Part shown: in pieces, positions 33,351 through 44,000 of the stretch | How the letters are laid out: each line of letters begins with the position of its first letter | Numbering within the stretch: the stretch's first letter is position 1 | Source: Antrodiella citrinella | Lineage: Eukaryota; Basidiomycota; Agaricomycetes; Polyporales; Steccherinaceae | Direction: 5' to 3' | Length of the DNA stretch: 64,000 bases | NCBI GenBank assembly: GCA_004802725.1 | Contig: SGPM01000004.1 | Location: forward strand, 297,613 to 361,612 | Translations under genes and position numbers: made by a program | The notes under the pieces: generated by a model | The model's database searches: none | Seen by the model: only the letters and a program-made list of their open reading frames with translations | What the model was told of the DNA's origin: nothing

Positions 33351-36300
33351 ATGGCGACAGTCAATCTCCAGATGCTCCCCTCCAACGGCCCCTTCGACTT
33401 CATGCCCAACCATCACACCCATTCGCGCTCGAATTCGGTATCCTCTACCTCCTCTCATTCTCCTAATTCCAGACCCCAGTCTTCCCAGGGTGCTCTTATG
33501 CGAAATCCGGCTGCTATCCCATCCACAGAAGACCTCTATCGTGCCTCCTTCCACCCGTCTACCATTGCCTACCAAGGTGACCACAATCGCCACTCGTCTG
33601 ACGCGTCCCATTCCTCAGCATACACCCTCGCTTCCACAGATCTCAGCTCGCCTGCAGACTCGCCACCCAACCACAACCTCTCCAACCCCGCACTCAAGAG
33701 CCATCTGCGCCAGAGCCACATCCGCGCCCGTCTCGCCGCCTCCCCGTACCCCCGCGACACGGAGAGCGTCCACTCGTCCTCCAGCGAGACCGAGGAGCTC
33801 GTCTACTACACCACCACCAATCCCAACGGCTTCGTCGATTCCATAATGTATAGCGCCGACCCTCAGGTGTTTGGTGGCATGCCCCAGGCGATGGCACCGG
33901 CCGGTCCCTTCGGTCGTATGCATCATGGCGCCAACGATGCGCTCGAGAAGATGGCGGCGAGCGTACGGGCTGCAACAACTACTAGCGCTTCCGATCGGGC
34001 GAAGCAGATATTCGTGCAAGCATGGTGAGCAGTTCTTTCCCTGGTTCGGTAGTTTTATTTCTCAACCCCGCCTCATGTACACCTCCTTCTCCTTCCCTCT
34101 AGGCTCACTGCCAACTACTCTCCGTACCCCGATGGCAATGTCCCCCGTCAAGGCCTCTACCTCTCTTATCGTCGTGTCTGTGACCAGTACAATATTCCGC
34201 ACATCAACACCGCCACGCTGGGCAAGGCCATCAGATTATGTTTTCCTACAATCAAGACGAGACGTCTAGGTGTCCGAGGGAACAGCAAATATCATTGTGC
34301 GTGTTGAATCGTCCCTCGATCATCATTCTGTCAAAGCATTTTTACTCACGACGTGTGCGTGACAGATTGCGGTATTCGCCCTGCCACGACGGAGGAGAAC
34401 GCATTCCTGGCGGATTACATCCGTTCGACGAACAACGCTGCGGCGCACAACAACAACAACAACGCCAACAAGGCTGCGAACTCGCCTGAGGGCGGTGGCC
34501 GTGGTGAGGATGGATCCGACGAGGAGGGAGAGGAAGAGTCCGACGGGCAAAGCTCGGGCAACGCGTCCAAGCGCAACTCGCTCAATCTGTCGAACATGAA
34601 ACAACAAGTCGTGTTTGCAGACGAGAAGACACCGACTGCCGCCAGCTTGCTTTCTCAGGCGCAAGCTACCCAGCGTCCGCCGTCGACTGGCTTCCCTGCG
34701 CAAGCCCCCATCCGCCGCCAGCCGGGTGCGCCGGAGAACGCGTCGATGCCGATTCCCCCTCACGCCTCTCCATCCGGTGGCGCAGGACCATCTTTGCCAC
34801 CCAACTTTGTGCCTGTAAATCAAGGTCTTTCAATCCGCCGCCTGCCTCAGTTTCCCTCGATTGAGGAGGCGGTCGGCACCGGTTCGACCACGCCACAAAG
34901 CATCGCGGCTCGTGAAGTTTGGGAGTGGTTCACCGATCACCTCGATACCCTCATGGAAGTCATAAGAGCTTTCCGATTCGACCAGTTCGAGATGCACATT
35001 CGCAACTTCTGGTCCCAGTTGAGCGGCCCGCACCGCGAGGTCGTACATGCGCCTGCTGTAGCGGGTCTGATGGCCAAAGCTGATGCTATTGTATACGACG
35101 TGAGTTGTTCGTCATTGTTTCATCTGGAAGAGATCTGACAGGAGCATTGCTGCGCAGGAAATTCTTGAGTTCTTGCGATCTCAGATGCTGTCTGTGATTC
35201 CCCCTGCCTCGGTGGGTGCTCTTCGCGGACTGGCGGACAAGATGGAGAAGATCCTGCTTGTCGCGCTTGAAAACTTTGGCACAACATTTGTCGAACCGAA
35301 GGTGGAACTTGGTGCGCGGTTTGGACACCTTGTTTGTAAGTGACATTGTATTTCCCGAGCCGGNGATTTAGCTGAAACAAATCTGCCGGATCAGTGCGCT
35401 TCTTGGACATCTATCAAGTCACGCAAGCGTTGGGCACTGTTCTCACAAACCATAAACAGCTCGCCGAGATGCAGCGATCATGGCAAAAAGTGGATTTCGA
35501 GTCCGTCAGGAACCAGTCCGCGCTCGTCTGCAACTGCAGACATGAAGACCTTGTTCAGCTCCTGGAGGTCGAATTCGTTTCCCTCCTNGAGAGCTTGATG
35601 AAGAGCACAGATCCGCTGCAGGAGGTCATGGCATGGGCGGATAAATGCTGCGAACGATTGATCGGCGGGCGGGGCGGGCCCGAGGACAGGAGCACGATGA
35701 GCTCGAGGAGTGTTCTTATCAGGTGGGGCTATGTGACTAGTCAAGTAATGCGGGATCTGGTGAGTNNCTGCACGTACTGTATTAAGCTGTGCTTATACTG
35801 ATATGGCGCTCTGCTCAGACGATCCGCAGTGACCCGTCCTTTGGAGCCTTTCAAATTTTGAAATTGTTCTTGGAGTACGTGTCTCATGTTATCGCGCCTG
35901 TGCTTCAGAGTCTCATCTTTCCTTCCCTTGCAGTGATTGGATTGCCCTCAACGTGCTCAGAAGCGTCGCATTATCGACCAACTCTGTGGCCGCTTCAGTG
36001 GAGCCAGTTATGCAGCAACAATTCTTATCTTTATCGCCGATGGCTGGACAAGAGAGTTTCAGCCAATTGGATGTTCGTCCCCAACATATCATGAACCAGA
36101 CCCCGACGACGTCAAGCATGCTTGCTGCACTGCAGCAAGACCCTTTCCCTTCCGGTTCCATCGACCCATCGAGTTTCAACAATGATGCCTTCGGTTTATC
36201 TACGTACATGGACACCAGCCTCCAGGATGACTCAATCCCGGTGAATTCATCCGGCCTTTCCTTCCCCGACTATAGCACCGCGTCTTTTGATGTGACCACA

Positions 36301-36399
36301 TCATACACGCCACACGATCTGGGTATGAGCGCGTCTGGCACGCCGCCTTCTAGTAGCGAACCAGACAGTGAGCCAGAAGGGTCAAAATCAGATGCGTAG
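33351..36399 (+). CDS. RFX-family transcription factor
   Basis: Sequence-specific regulator with an RFX winged-helix DNA-binding domain; fungal members (Sak1, Crt1, RfxA) govern DNA-damage response, cell division and development. ATG 33351. An N-terminal Ser/His/Pro-rich region of about 225 residues precedes the RFX domain, which is split by an intron (about 34025-34102): LTANYSPYPDGNVPRQGLYL, YRRVCDQYNIPHINTATLGK, RLCFPTIKTRRLGVRGNSKY, then HYCGIRPA. A linker with an Asn run and acidic Ser-rich block follows, then helical dimerisation/extended domains (EILEFLRSQMLSVIP, LRFLDIYQVTQALGTVL, MSSRSVLIRWGYVTSQVMRD, QILKLFLDDWIALNVLR). The C terminus is Ser/Thr/acidic. About seven introns. N bases at 35364 (intron), 35588 (exon, one residue undetermined) and 35765-35766 (intron) do not break the frame. 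Confidence 0.94.
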
Positions 36400-36881
36400 T
36401 TCTTCTCTATGCGTAGTCGGATGTGGTTCGTTTGGGCTCGTGACATAGTAATGCTTTCACCGCGTTTCTGCGAATCTGGTTGTACCGGACAGTATCTTAT
36501 ATCCCTTTGGCACATAATACCTCCTTCTCGGCCTTGCTGCTTTGAACTTTGCTAGCACTAATTATTGGTTCCCTTCGCGTCTGCACCATATCCTGTATTG
36601 GGTTGCTCCCAGTGTTCTGTTATCTTCCTCGCTTTCTCTCTCCCTCTTCCCTTCCGTATACTTGTCCCATATGTACTTAAATCCTGTAATGACCTACAAA
36701 TTCGTATATGCAGGTCGCTGAGTATAACCACAGATTTTTATTGTTTCTCTCGCCGAAAGTATGTATAAAGGGTAGATAGAATGTACGATGATGATGAGTA
36801 GAGGATAGTGCGCTATGGCTTCCGTTCATCCGGCTAGAGTAGTGTTGGTAGTGAGTCGTCGCGGTACTGGTCCTCGTCGCC
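36400..36881. other. Convergent 3' intergenic region, RFX / BFR1-like
   Basis: AT- and pyrimidine-rich 3' flanking sequence. No gene. Confidence 0.6.
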
Positions 36882-38656
36882 CTATTGCTCATCCACAGCC
36901 TCCAACTGCTCCGTGACCTCTTCGCTCGGGACCGCAGTGTCAGGGTTGTCGGCAACGGCGGGAGTAGGTGCAGGCTCAGCTGGATGCTCAGCACCACCGT
37001 TGGGCGGTGACAACTCCTCTGTCGAGACGGAGGTCGCGTCTTTCGCGTCGACTTTGGTTCCAAGGATACGACGGATTTCTGCCTCCGCCCTGGCCTTGTT
37101 CTCCGCGGTAACACGCGCCTGGTTCGCTTCAAACCACGCCTTCTTCGTGCTGAGGTCTTCGATGAGACGGGGGACATCGGCAGAGGATGTAGGTGGAGGT
37201 ATCGACAGGGAGAGGAGGGCCGTGAGGGTGGACAAGGGGATGTTGAGGTTGCCGGACGCAGACGAGGGCTCGTCGACCGGTGTGGTCGGTTTCGCGCCTT
37301 TCTTACTTCCTTTCTTGCCCCCCTTCCTACCCGTGAAGTACTCTTCCTCCTCACCCTCGCCCTTCTTCTTCCGCACAACCATACCCTCGACAGCTTCTAC
37401 TTTCCGGATCTCGAGCTTTGGTACACTCGTGAGCTCAGCCCTCTCCGACAACGACCTCGACGAGAGTGCTGGCGCGGAGACCTTGCCGGAGAAATAGTCA
37501 ATCAGAGTCTGACAGTCCTCGATCTGAACCTGGAAAGCGGGTGATTCGGCTTCATCGCGCAAACGTTCAACAGTGGCTTTCTTCTTCTCGTCTTCCTCCG
37601 CAAGCTTCTGAGCGCGCAGCCTCTCTGCTCGCTTCGCCTTCTCCTCGTGCACCTTGGACCAGTACCGATCGTTTGCCTCGCGGAACCGTTGCGCTGAATC
37701 CCTCTTCTGGTTGTAGAGCTCGTCGAGCTGGCCCTGTAACGCTGTCCGCTCGTCCATAAGTTTACTCCGGCTCGCGTACGCCTCGTCGCTCTCCTTCTTC
37801 AACTCGTCTAGCTGTGCTTTGATGGCTTCGTACTTGTCGGAGGCGGCTTTCGCTTCGGGGTCATCGAGTTGCTGGCGGATTTCGTCGGCGGCGGCCTTGT
37901 CGTTGTCAATGGCTTCCTGCTCAGTTTGGAAGCCCTCCACGACCCGACGGTTGCGCTTACATTGACTGATCTCAGCCAATGCACGCTTCTCCTCGACGAG
38001 CTTGAGGTTTCCGGATTCGACTTGCTTTTCTAGTTGCCTGTTCGTCGTCAATGACGTGTTGGCAACTAGCATGACGGGATGAGCTTACTTGATGCGGTCA
38101 TCAACCTCCTGGACGGTCTTGAAGGGAATCCTGCTCCGCGCAGCGTTCAAATCTTTCCCCTGTATAGATGATCAACGGACGAGATTATGGAGGGGAAACA
38201 GTATGTAGGACGTACCTTTTTCTGGATACCCTCTTGTAGCGCTTTGAGCTGTTCAAAGATGGTGTTACGCGAAGCCTTCGTGTTAGACTGCTGGCCACGA
38301 ATTTCTTCCAGTTGAGCACGTAGTTCGGTACGCTTGTCATTCCCGACACTTCCCTTGCCAGCAAAACCAATCTTCTCCCTGATGGCCGACTGAACGCATC
38401 GTCAGCACGAAGTTAGGCAACGACAACGCAGCAACCGAGAATGCGCCGCCTGTTACGAGAAGTGACATACCACTTGAACCTGGAGAGCATCAATGTCTGT
38501 CTTCAGCTTTGCCTGCTCTGCGTCATAGACGGCCTTGTCCGGTTTACCAGAACCGTACGATACAGGTTCGACCGGCTCTTGGGGAGTGGGGGGTGCGGGT
38601 TCGGACTTTTTACCAGCCCCGCTGGTGGATGCAGACCTTGCTTTTGCGGCGGCCAT
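36882..38656 (-). CDS. BFR1: BFR1-like coiled-coil protein (mRNP/nuclear segregation protein)
   Basis: Yeast Bfr1 binds mRNPs at the ER and polysomes and affects secretion and ploidy. ATG at 38654-38656 (MAAAKARSASTSGAGKKSEP). After a low-complexity start comes a long coiled coil: KLKTDIDALQVQV, SAIREKIGFAGKG, LRAQLEEIRGQQSNTK, RIPFKTVQEVDDRIKQLEKQ, VESGNLKLVEEKRALAEIS, IRQQLDDPEAKAASDKYEAI, FREANDRYWSKVHEEKAKR and CQTLIDYFSG. The sequence SxxxLVEEKRxLxEISxxKRxR with DDRIxxLE upstream is diagnostic of the Bfr1 family. The C-terminal third is Lys/Gly/Glu/Pro-rich (KKGSKKGAKPTTPVDEPSSA) and varies between species. Three introns at the 5' end (about 38405-38470, 38160-38215 and 38038-38089). About 520 residues. 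Confidence 0.9.
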
Positions 38657-38915
38657 TGAGAAGTAGAATATAAGATACTAAAGAGGCCGGAATAAAGGAC
38701 AGAAAGTACGGAGAGGATAGCCTGGTGTGGTGGGATGCAACAAGTAGCGGAGAGTCGTGAGAAGCGAAATTCAGGACACAGTGTAGTGACGTGGCCGGCT
38801 AAGTTTATAAGTGTTCCAAGGCACAACCCTCAATTTCACGAAGATAAGGAGACTTGGAAGACAGCAGACTGAAAAGAACACGACAACAATATATGCGTAC
38901 ACAAAAAAACACGAA

Positions 38916-39662
38916 TCAAAAGACCACCTTCTGGTCAAGCTTTTTGACCTCTTCGCAGCACTGGTCGTACAACTCCTTGAAGTCCAAATCATCGTCCCCC
39001 TTCTCCACCGCGCCCTCCGCTGTCTTTTTCCGCTTCGCCTTCTTCATGTCTGGGCAGATCATGACGCAGCTCGTCGGTCGTTTGGTACCGCTCGCATGTC
39101 CGAGCTCCTCCTTCGATGTCACAAATACATATGGCATGTTTGCGTCTTCGCTCATGACCGGTAGATGTGAGGTGATGTCGATTGGCGTAATGTCAGCAGC
39201 CAATACAAGCAGCCTTGTTTGCGACGTTTTCAACATGGACGCCTTAGAGCGAGAATAAAGACTTACCCCTTCTCTCCTTTACGGATACCTTTTTGAATCT
39301 CCTTCACGCCCCGTTTAACTTGCCGTGCCTTGGAAGCTGTAAATGTACACATAACATAGGTCAATGGATCGTCTCAACAGATGTATGTGTCACAAACCTT
39401 TCTTGATAGTTTTGTGTAGCTTTTTCGTCAGCTTGTGTTGCGCTAAAGGTTGTGCAATGGGTGACAGGTCTTCAAGAGTTACTACGACCCGTTCCCTCTC
39501 CTTCTTGATTTTCTTCTCTACCTGTAACACATAAGACGATGTAGGTCAATGAAGTCACTAACTCACCTTCGCAACCTCCCCTTCGACCATTTCCACATCG
39601 GCCTCTTCCACAGGTTCCGTAACCTCCTTCGCCTTCTTCTCCTTCTTTTCGGACTTGGCCAT
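38916..39662 (-). CDS. NHP2: H/ACA snoRNP protein NHP2
   Basis: L7Ae-family component of H/ACA ribonucleoproteins, which pseudouridylate rRNA. ATG at 39660-39662. A Lys/Glu-rich N terminus (MAKSEKKEKKAKEVTEPVEE) precedes the L7Ae fold: LAQHKLTKKLHKTIKKASKA, RQVKRGVKEIQKGIRKGEKG, LLVLAADITPIDITSHLPVM, then VFVTSKEELGHASGTKRPTS with CVMICPD. These match Nhp2, including the G-x-KE-x-x-K-x-x-R-KGEKG helix that contacts the kink-turn. The acidic/Lys tail (GDDDLDFKELYDQCCEEVKK) is longer than in yeast. Three introns near 39241-39265, 39340-39400 and 39522-39567. About 190 residues against 156 in yeast, owing to both extensions. Confidence 0.94.
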
Positions 39663-39982
39663 TATCACGGATTTAAGAGTGACAGAGATAAGTGGGACGC
39701 AAGCCAATGTGATTGAATGGCCGCGAATTGCTGAATTTCGTTCAAGCAGGAAGTCAGGACTGAGAATTGTCTCGACTCGACGAAAGTTTAGCTCAATTTC
39801 AGGCGCTTAAGAGAGACTCGTGACATGCATGTGATCGCGACGCGTCGTCGATGAAAAGCAACGCTGCATCAAAATTCAACTGTCTGTCCTGTTGGGATGC
39901 TGAGGGTGGAAGAGAACCTGATGAGGAAGACATGCATATGGCATAAGGCATACTAGGTATACAGGGAAGGAGGAGTGCATAG
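39663..39982. other. Intergenic region, NHP2 promoter / 3' flank of membrane-protein gene
   Basis: About 320 bases; NHP2 upstream and 3' end of the next minus-strand gene. No gene seen. Confidence 0.5.
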
Positions 39983-41858
39983 TCAAACATGATGTGCGAT
40001 CATCGACGTGCCGTCACTGGTAGCCATGATCAAGGAAGCCCAAACGACAAAGAGAAAACCATAGAGAGGAGCATAATGTTGGAGATAAAATTCAGAAATG
40101 ATGGGGAAGTATGTGTGGTACGATCTGAGAATGGTGAATGGAACTTGAACAATCGCGAGGGAAAAGCTCTGAATGAGGGTGCAAAACAGGTGAAAGAGGA
40201 ACAAAATTATAGTTGCGCATGGACTGAGCACAATGGACAAGTAAGAGTGGAGATGGCTGGGATAAACGTATCCTCTGGTGTGCCACAGAACCAGATACAG
40301 CGACGAAAAGAATAGGAACAACGCGAGTCGCGTGTACCACACTACCTGCACCTCGCGCTTTGGCAGAGTGGAGGCATAGGTTGCCCATAGTTCACGGACA
40401 ACCTTACGGCATTCGCGAATGGTCTGTAAGTTAGGAGGAGGTTCCTCTGACGACAAGTGCCTTTAGTCATCGCTCACAATTTATTCCGACAACTACGTAC
40501 CTATCACTCGCAGGCATTCTTGTTCGTCCGTAAGAACTTTGATCGCCAACGGAGTCAGCATATCACATTGACTGGGCTCGAAGATCTGCAGGAGTCCTCC
40601 ATATCGACCGCAATCCAGAACCTTCTCGCCAAACCAGATCAGTACATTGAGTTCAATCCCCTTCAAGTTCACATACCTTGCAGTTATACATACCCCACTC
40701 TTCGCGTACTTTTCCGAGATTGAGATTTCCTTCGGGATCGAGTGGAAAGTCTCGTAACAAGGTCGAAGTATATCCGATGTATGTTCCCCGAGTGACCGCA
40801 CAGATCTCGCGGTACCACCTTACTCTGACTGTTCTACAACATAATGAAACAAAGGTTGTCAGCACAATGAACCATGAGATTGTGATAGTCGGAAGCTTAC
40901 CCTTCAGCTGGCGTCGGTGGGGGATTCTTCGAGTGCCATGTCCAAGCTAGTGACGGGTCTCCGAGCTGGTACCCGTCCATTCTTTCTCCAGGAGCTTTCT
41001 GGAAGATATCATCCAAATGTGGTGAAATTATAGCTCTGACGGCACCCCAGAGTCGCTTGGCCGACGTGAGGTAAGACGTGACAGTGTGCTCCTCCGGAGA
41101 AAATGGAGCGAGCCACTCGGCAAATGCGAAGACACCAGTGGTCCATGGCAAGAAACATACATCGGAGTAACACTTGTCGATGAATGCATCTCTGAGGTCG
41201 ATCAGAATGTTGTGGCCTTCGAATACCTCTATCGGGATCCAAGAAGGGAGTATCCATCCTGCTATCAAGCTCAAGACCCGTCTGACCAGGCCCATGAACT
41301 CCTTCGCGCCCCAGCGGAATGGACACCCGAGAAGAGCTACAAACGAGGCAACGGGTCCCGGCAGGCGTGATTGCGCTGGAAGCCAACTTTGTGTGAAGCT
41401 CGCTACTCCGAGAGCAGCTGTGACCAACTTGAATGATCGGTCGAGTAGGTAAAAAGTCGCCCTCGCTGGGTCAAATGGACTGAGCCAGTACGATATCCAC
41501 TCCAGTGCTTTATGCGTCACGGACTGATCCCCAAACTCGACAATGTCTGCAAAAGCAAGACAAGTAAGTGATAGTGGGAGAGACAACAGGTCTGGAAGGA
41601 ATAAGGAATTGGCGGACACGCAGAGTGATACCAGTGCGCGGAACTTCGTGACGCCGAGTGCCTCGAGCGACCTGTACCAGAAAGCATGATGCGTCTTCGG
41701 AAGGTAATAATCTCTGTCGTTCCCGGGTGTCATGGTAAGCCACAGGAGCGGAGTGAGAGCATTAAGAAAACATACCTCTGATTGAGTCGTCCGTATTCCG
41801 AAGGAGGAAGATCCACCGAACAGCTGTCGAAGTCGGAATCCCTGTCACTGAGCACCAT
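39983..41858 (-). CDS. Polytopic membrane protein of unknown function
   Basis: Assembled from five or six exons. ATG at 41856-41858 gives MVLSDRDSDFDSCSVDLPPS, then after an intron (about 41712-41780) DYYLPKTHHAFWYRSLEALG. Hydrophobic segments lie near VSLCVSANSLFLPDLLSLPL, YLLDRSFKLVTAALGVASF, VASFVALLGCPFRWGAKE, VLSLIAGWILPSWIP and, near the C terminus, LALFLFFSSLYLVLWH, CATIILFLFHLFCTLIQSF and LYGFLFVVWASLIM. Soluble-looking stretches between them include FEGHNILIDLRDAFIDKCY, WYREICAVTRGTYIGYTSTL and IFEPSQCDMLTPLAIKVL. Introns near 40843-40903, 40623-40678 and 40445-40500. About 520 residues. I do not recognise the family; the layout resembles uncharacterised agaricomycete membrane proteins. 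It could be two genes if an intron I accept is not spliced. Confidence 0.62.
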
Positions 41859-42339
41859 CGTGAGCGCCAGCAACAAAAGTGGAGGAGCATACCTTTCAAT
41901 ATATAGTACGCGTACCACACATGAACGTCTCGCTCTCAGGTATGCGGTTGTCTAGGCATTATGAACCTTAGTAGTACAAGGTCAATGTTGCCGTCGTTAG
42001 TGTCAGCTTTCAAGTCGACAGGCGCCTGTGCTTGTGGACACCGATTTGGCCTGCGTGTTGATGACGAAACAAGGTTGCGAAGTTACCGCGATGCCACATT
42101 CAATGATCGCCTTGTTCTTGTTAGATAATATTGAGTCTCGCAGAAGGCGTTCGCTCTGCGGAATAACCGGAGGAGAATTGTCGGTTCACAAGGCTTGCCA
42201 AACATGGATCGAATATGTACCACGAGGATTTCGGGCACGTGTAGGAAGCTGTACGAGTACAATGCATTGTACTATCCAATGCGACAGACCTGTAGATTAA
42301 CAAGTGAGATCTAAGCATGTTTAATGATTGGTCATCAGC
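41859..42339. other. Intergenic region upstream of the membrane-protein gene
   Basis: 480 bases holding the promoter of the 40 kb gene and the 3' flank of the JmjC gene. A TATATATAGT-type sequence near 41899-41908 lies about 45 bases upstream of the minus-strand start. The frame at 42028-42300 has no recognisable content. Confidence 0.4.
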
Positions 42340-43739
42340 TTATGAGGAGTCTTCTGCGGTCAACGCTCCGGTAGACGAGGGTGGCTCGGCGGAGCCGCGA
42401 AGTAGGTTCAGCCAAACCCAAGATGAACCACGGCTCTCTAGATCATACCAATAGTTCACAGCAATTGTGACACCTGACTGTCGGACATAGTGCCACCAGC
42501 CAGCGGGAAGATAGAGAGACTCTCCAGGCCCTACAGTGATTTCCATGGGATGGGCCTCGGCGTTCAAGGCGCCAGGGAGATTAGGATCAGCGACCGAAGA
42601 CCAACGAATGGGAGCAGTCCCTTGCGAGGGTACAAGCGTCAGACGAGAATAAGGTTCCGTGCGTTTGTATTGTGCGTGAGGGTATGTGCGTTCTGAAGAC
42701 GGTATGAGCAGAGTGCATGGTGGCGAAACTAAACGATGGATTCACCTGCTAAGCACCAGCCTTCGGTTGGTGGCAGAAGAGTGAACGTTTTTGAGCCGCG
42801 AACGACCGTGTAAATGTTCTCATAAGGATCTAGATCATCGTCAGACCTACAGCACGTAGGTGTTAGACGATGTGCACATACCGCTATGGATACTTGTGAC
42901 GCTTCTTTGGTCACCAATCCAAAGATTCACAGCATCCGGCGTTGAATCTGCGTACAATGAGGGTGTCGTTTCGGTCGCCATGACTATGAAGGCGTACCCA
43001 GAGCTTCCGAGCACCAAGGCAAATCTTCAGGAATTTGGGATTTGAAAGCTTCGAATTCAGATTCTTGTGAGCCATCGCTGGAAAAGACATTGCCGTTCTG
43101 TGACTGAAGATAGCAGATCTCTGGATGCGCATCGCGAGCTCCTGTGTGCATGAGATCAAAGAGGTCATGTTGGTCGTGCAAGGTCCCCGATTAAAGGTAC
43201 CTCGCACCTAACCTGATGAAATCTTGGATAGAAAGTTTTCCATAGTGATCTGTTCCGTGTGAGGTTCCGCAAAATACTCTAGACCATCGAGCCCTCCAGT
43301 AACAGCGTCTGCGCGCCTGTCAACGTAAGTCAGCAAGGTAATGCAGTGTCGACAAAATTCGAGACATACCCATTCGGTGTGACGGCGATAGAGATTGGGC
43401 GAGTACCAGAGCGACTGATCAGGAAATCGTCTGACCAGCTCTTGGTAGCATCTGGAATCGGACTGGCTGTGAAAGATGAGAGTCAGTAATATGTGCTTCA
43501 AGTTGCCAATTACGCTGATCAGACTTTGACCGACCTTTGAAGAGCACAGGCCTACCTACTCGTACTATCTTGGAGAATTCGAGACTTGAGGGCAGCCTAT
43601 CCATAGTTTCATAGCGTGTTCCATTGAGTTCTGTCACGGATGAGTTAGCTCGCGTGATCACTTCTATTATCGCTCAGTACAGACCATAATACTCTTGAGA
43701 AATCCACTTGAGGACAGACAACTTTTCATTCGTGTCCAT
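42340..43739 (-). CDS. JmjC-domain protein of the JMJD7 type
   Basis: Fe(II)/2-oxoglutarate oxygenase family; human JMJD7 is a lysyl hydroxylase acting on TRAFAC GTPases DRG1/2. ATG at 43737-43739 (MDTNEKLSVLKWISQEYY). Spliced exons give RVGRPVLFKA, SIAVTPNGRADAV, LEYFAEPHTEQITMENFLSK, CYLQSQNGN, then ALDSTPDAVNLWIGDQRS, the metal pair HSDPYENIY (H-x-D), VVRGSKTFTLLPPTEGW, GESLYLPAGWWHYVRQS with the distal metal His, and IAVNYWYDLE. All three metal ligands are thus present. The LYLPAGWWH and NLWIGDQRSVTSIHSDPYEN blocks are close to JMJD7 and distinguish it from histone demethylases or FIH. About eight introns, some of them with in-frame-looking read-through that I rejected. About 335 residues. 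Divergent from ELG1 with 261 bases between starts. Confidence 0.9.
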
Positions 43740-44000
43740 GGCAATCACAACAAGATGGTCTTGACAGCTGTAGCGAGACTGAACTGTCAGCTAACAAGTT
43801 ACGCAAGTCAGGTCGTAATTTGGCAGTACGTGACATAGTCATAGCAAGCCGTAAGCGTGACGCAACACGTTACATGCATTTGTGACGTGACCGCTCGTGA
43901 TCAGACGCGTTGAACATCACCGGTGGCAGTTTCGGGTTTGACGCGTTTCTTCTTCAGCTCCTTGTTCTGTCATTCTTTCCCCCCATTCACCTTCCGCAGT
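43740..44000. promoter_or_regulatory. Divergent promoter of JMJD7-type and ELG1 genes
   Basis: 261 bases between start codons. Repeated TGACG-type elements occur (near 43857, 43882 and 43939), including TGACGTGA near 43882-43889, similar to bZIP/CREB-type sites. No TATA box is seen. The short distance would force shared chromatin, though co-regulation is an inference. Confidence 0.4.

Noticed and set aside
36677..37378. 233-codon minus-strand frame, very Arg/Ser-rich
   Set aside because: It overlaps the BFR1-like coding exon in another frame on the same strand; its Arg/Ser/Pro composition is a frame shadow.
40445..40500. Separate small gene starting near 40456
   Set aside because: The 157-codon frame there starts at TTG, and an acceptor joins its sequence in frame to the upstream exons, so it is treated as the last exon of the 40-41.9 kb gene.
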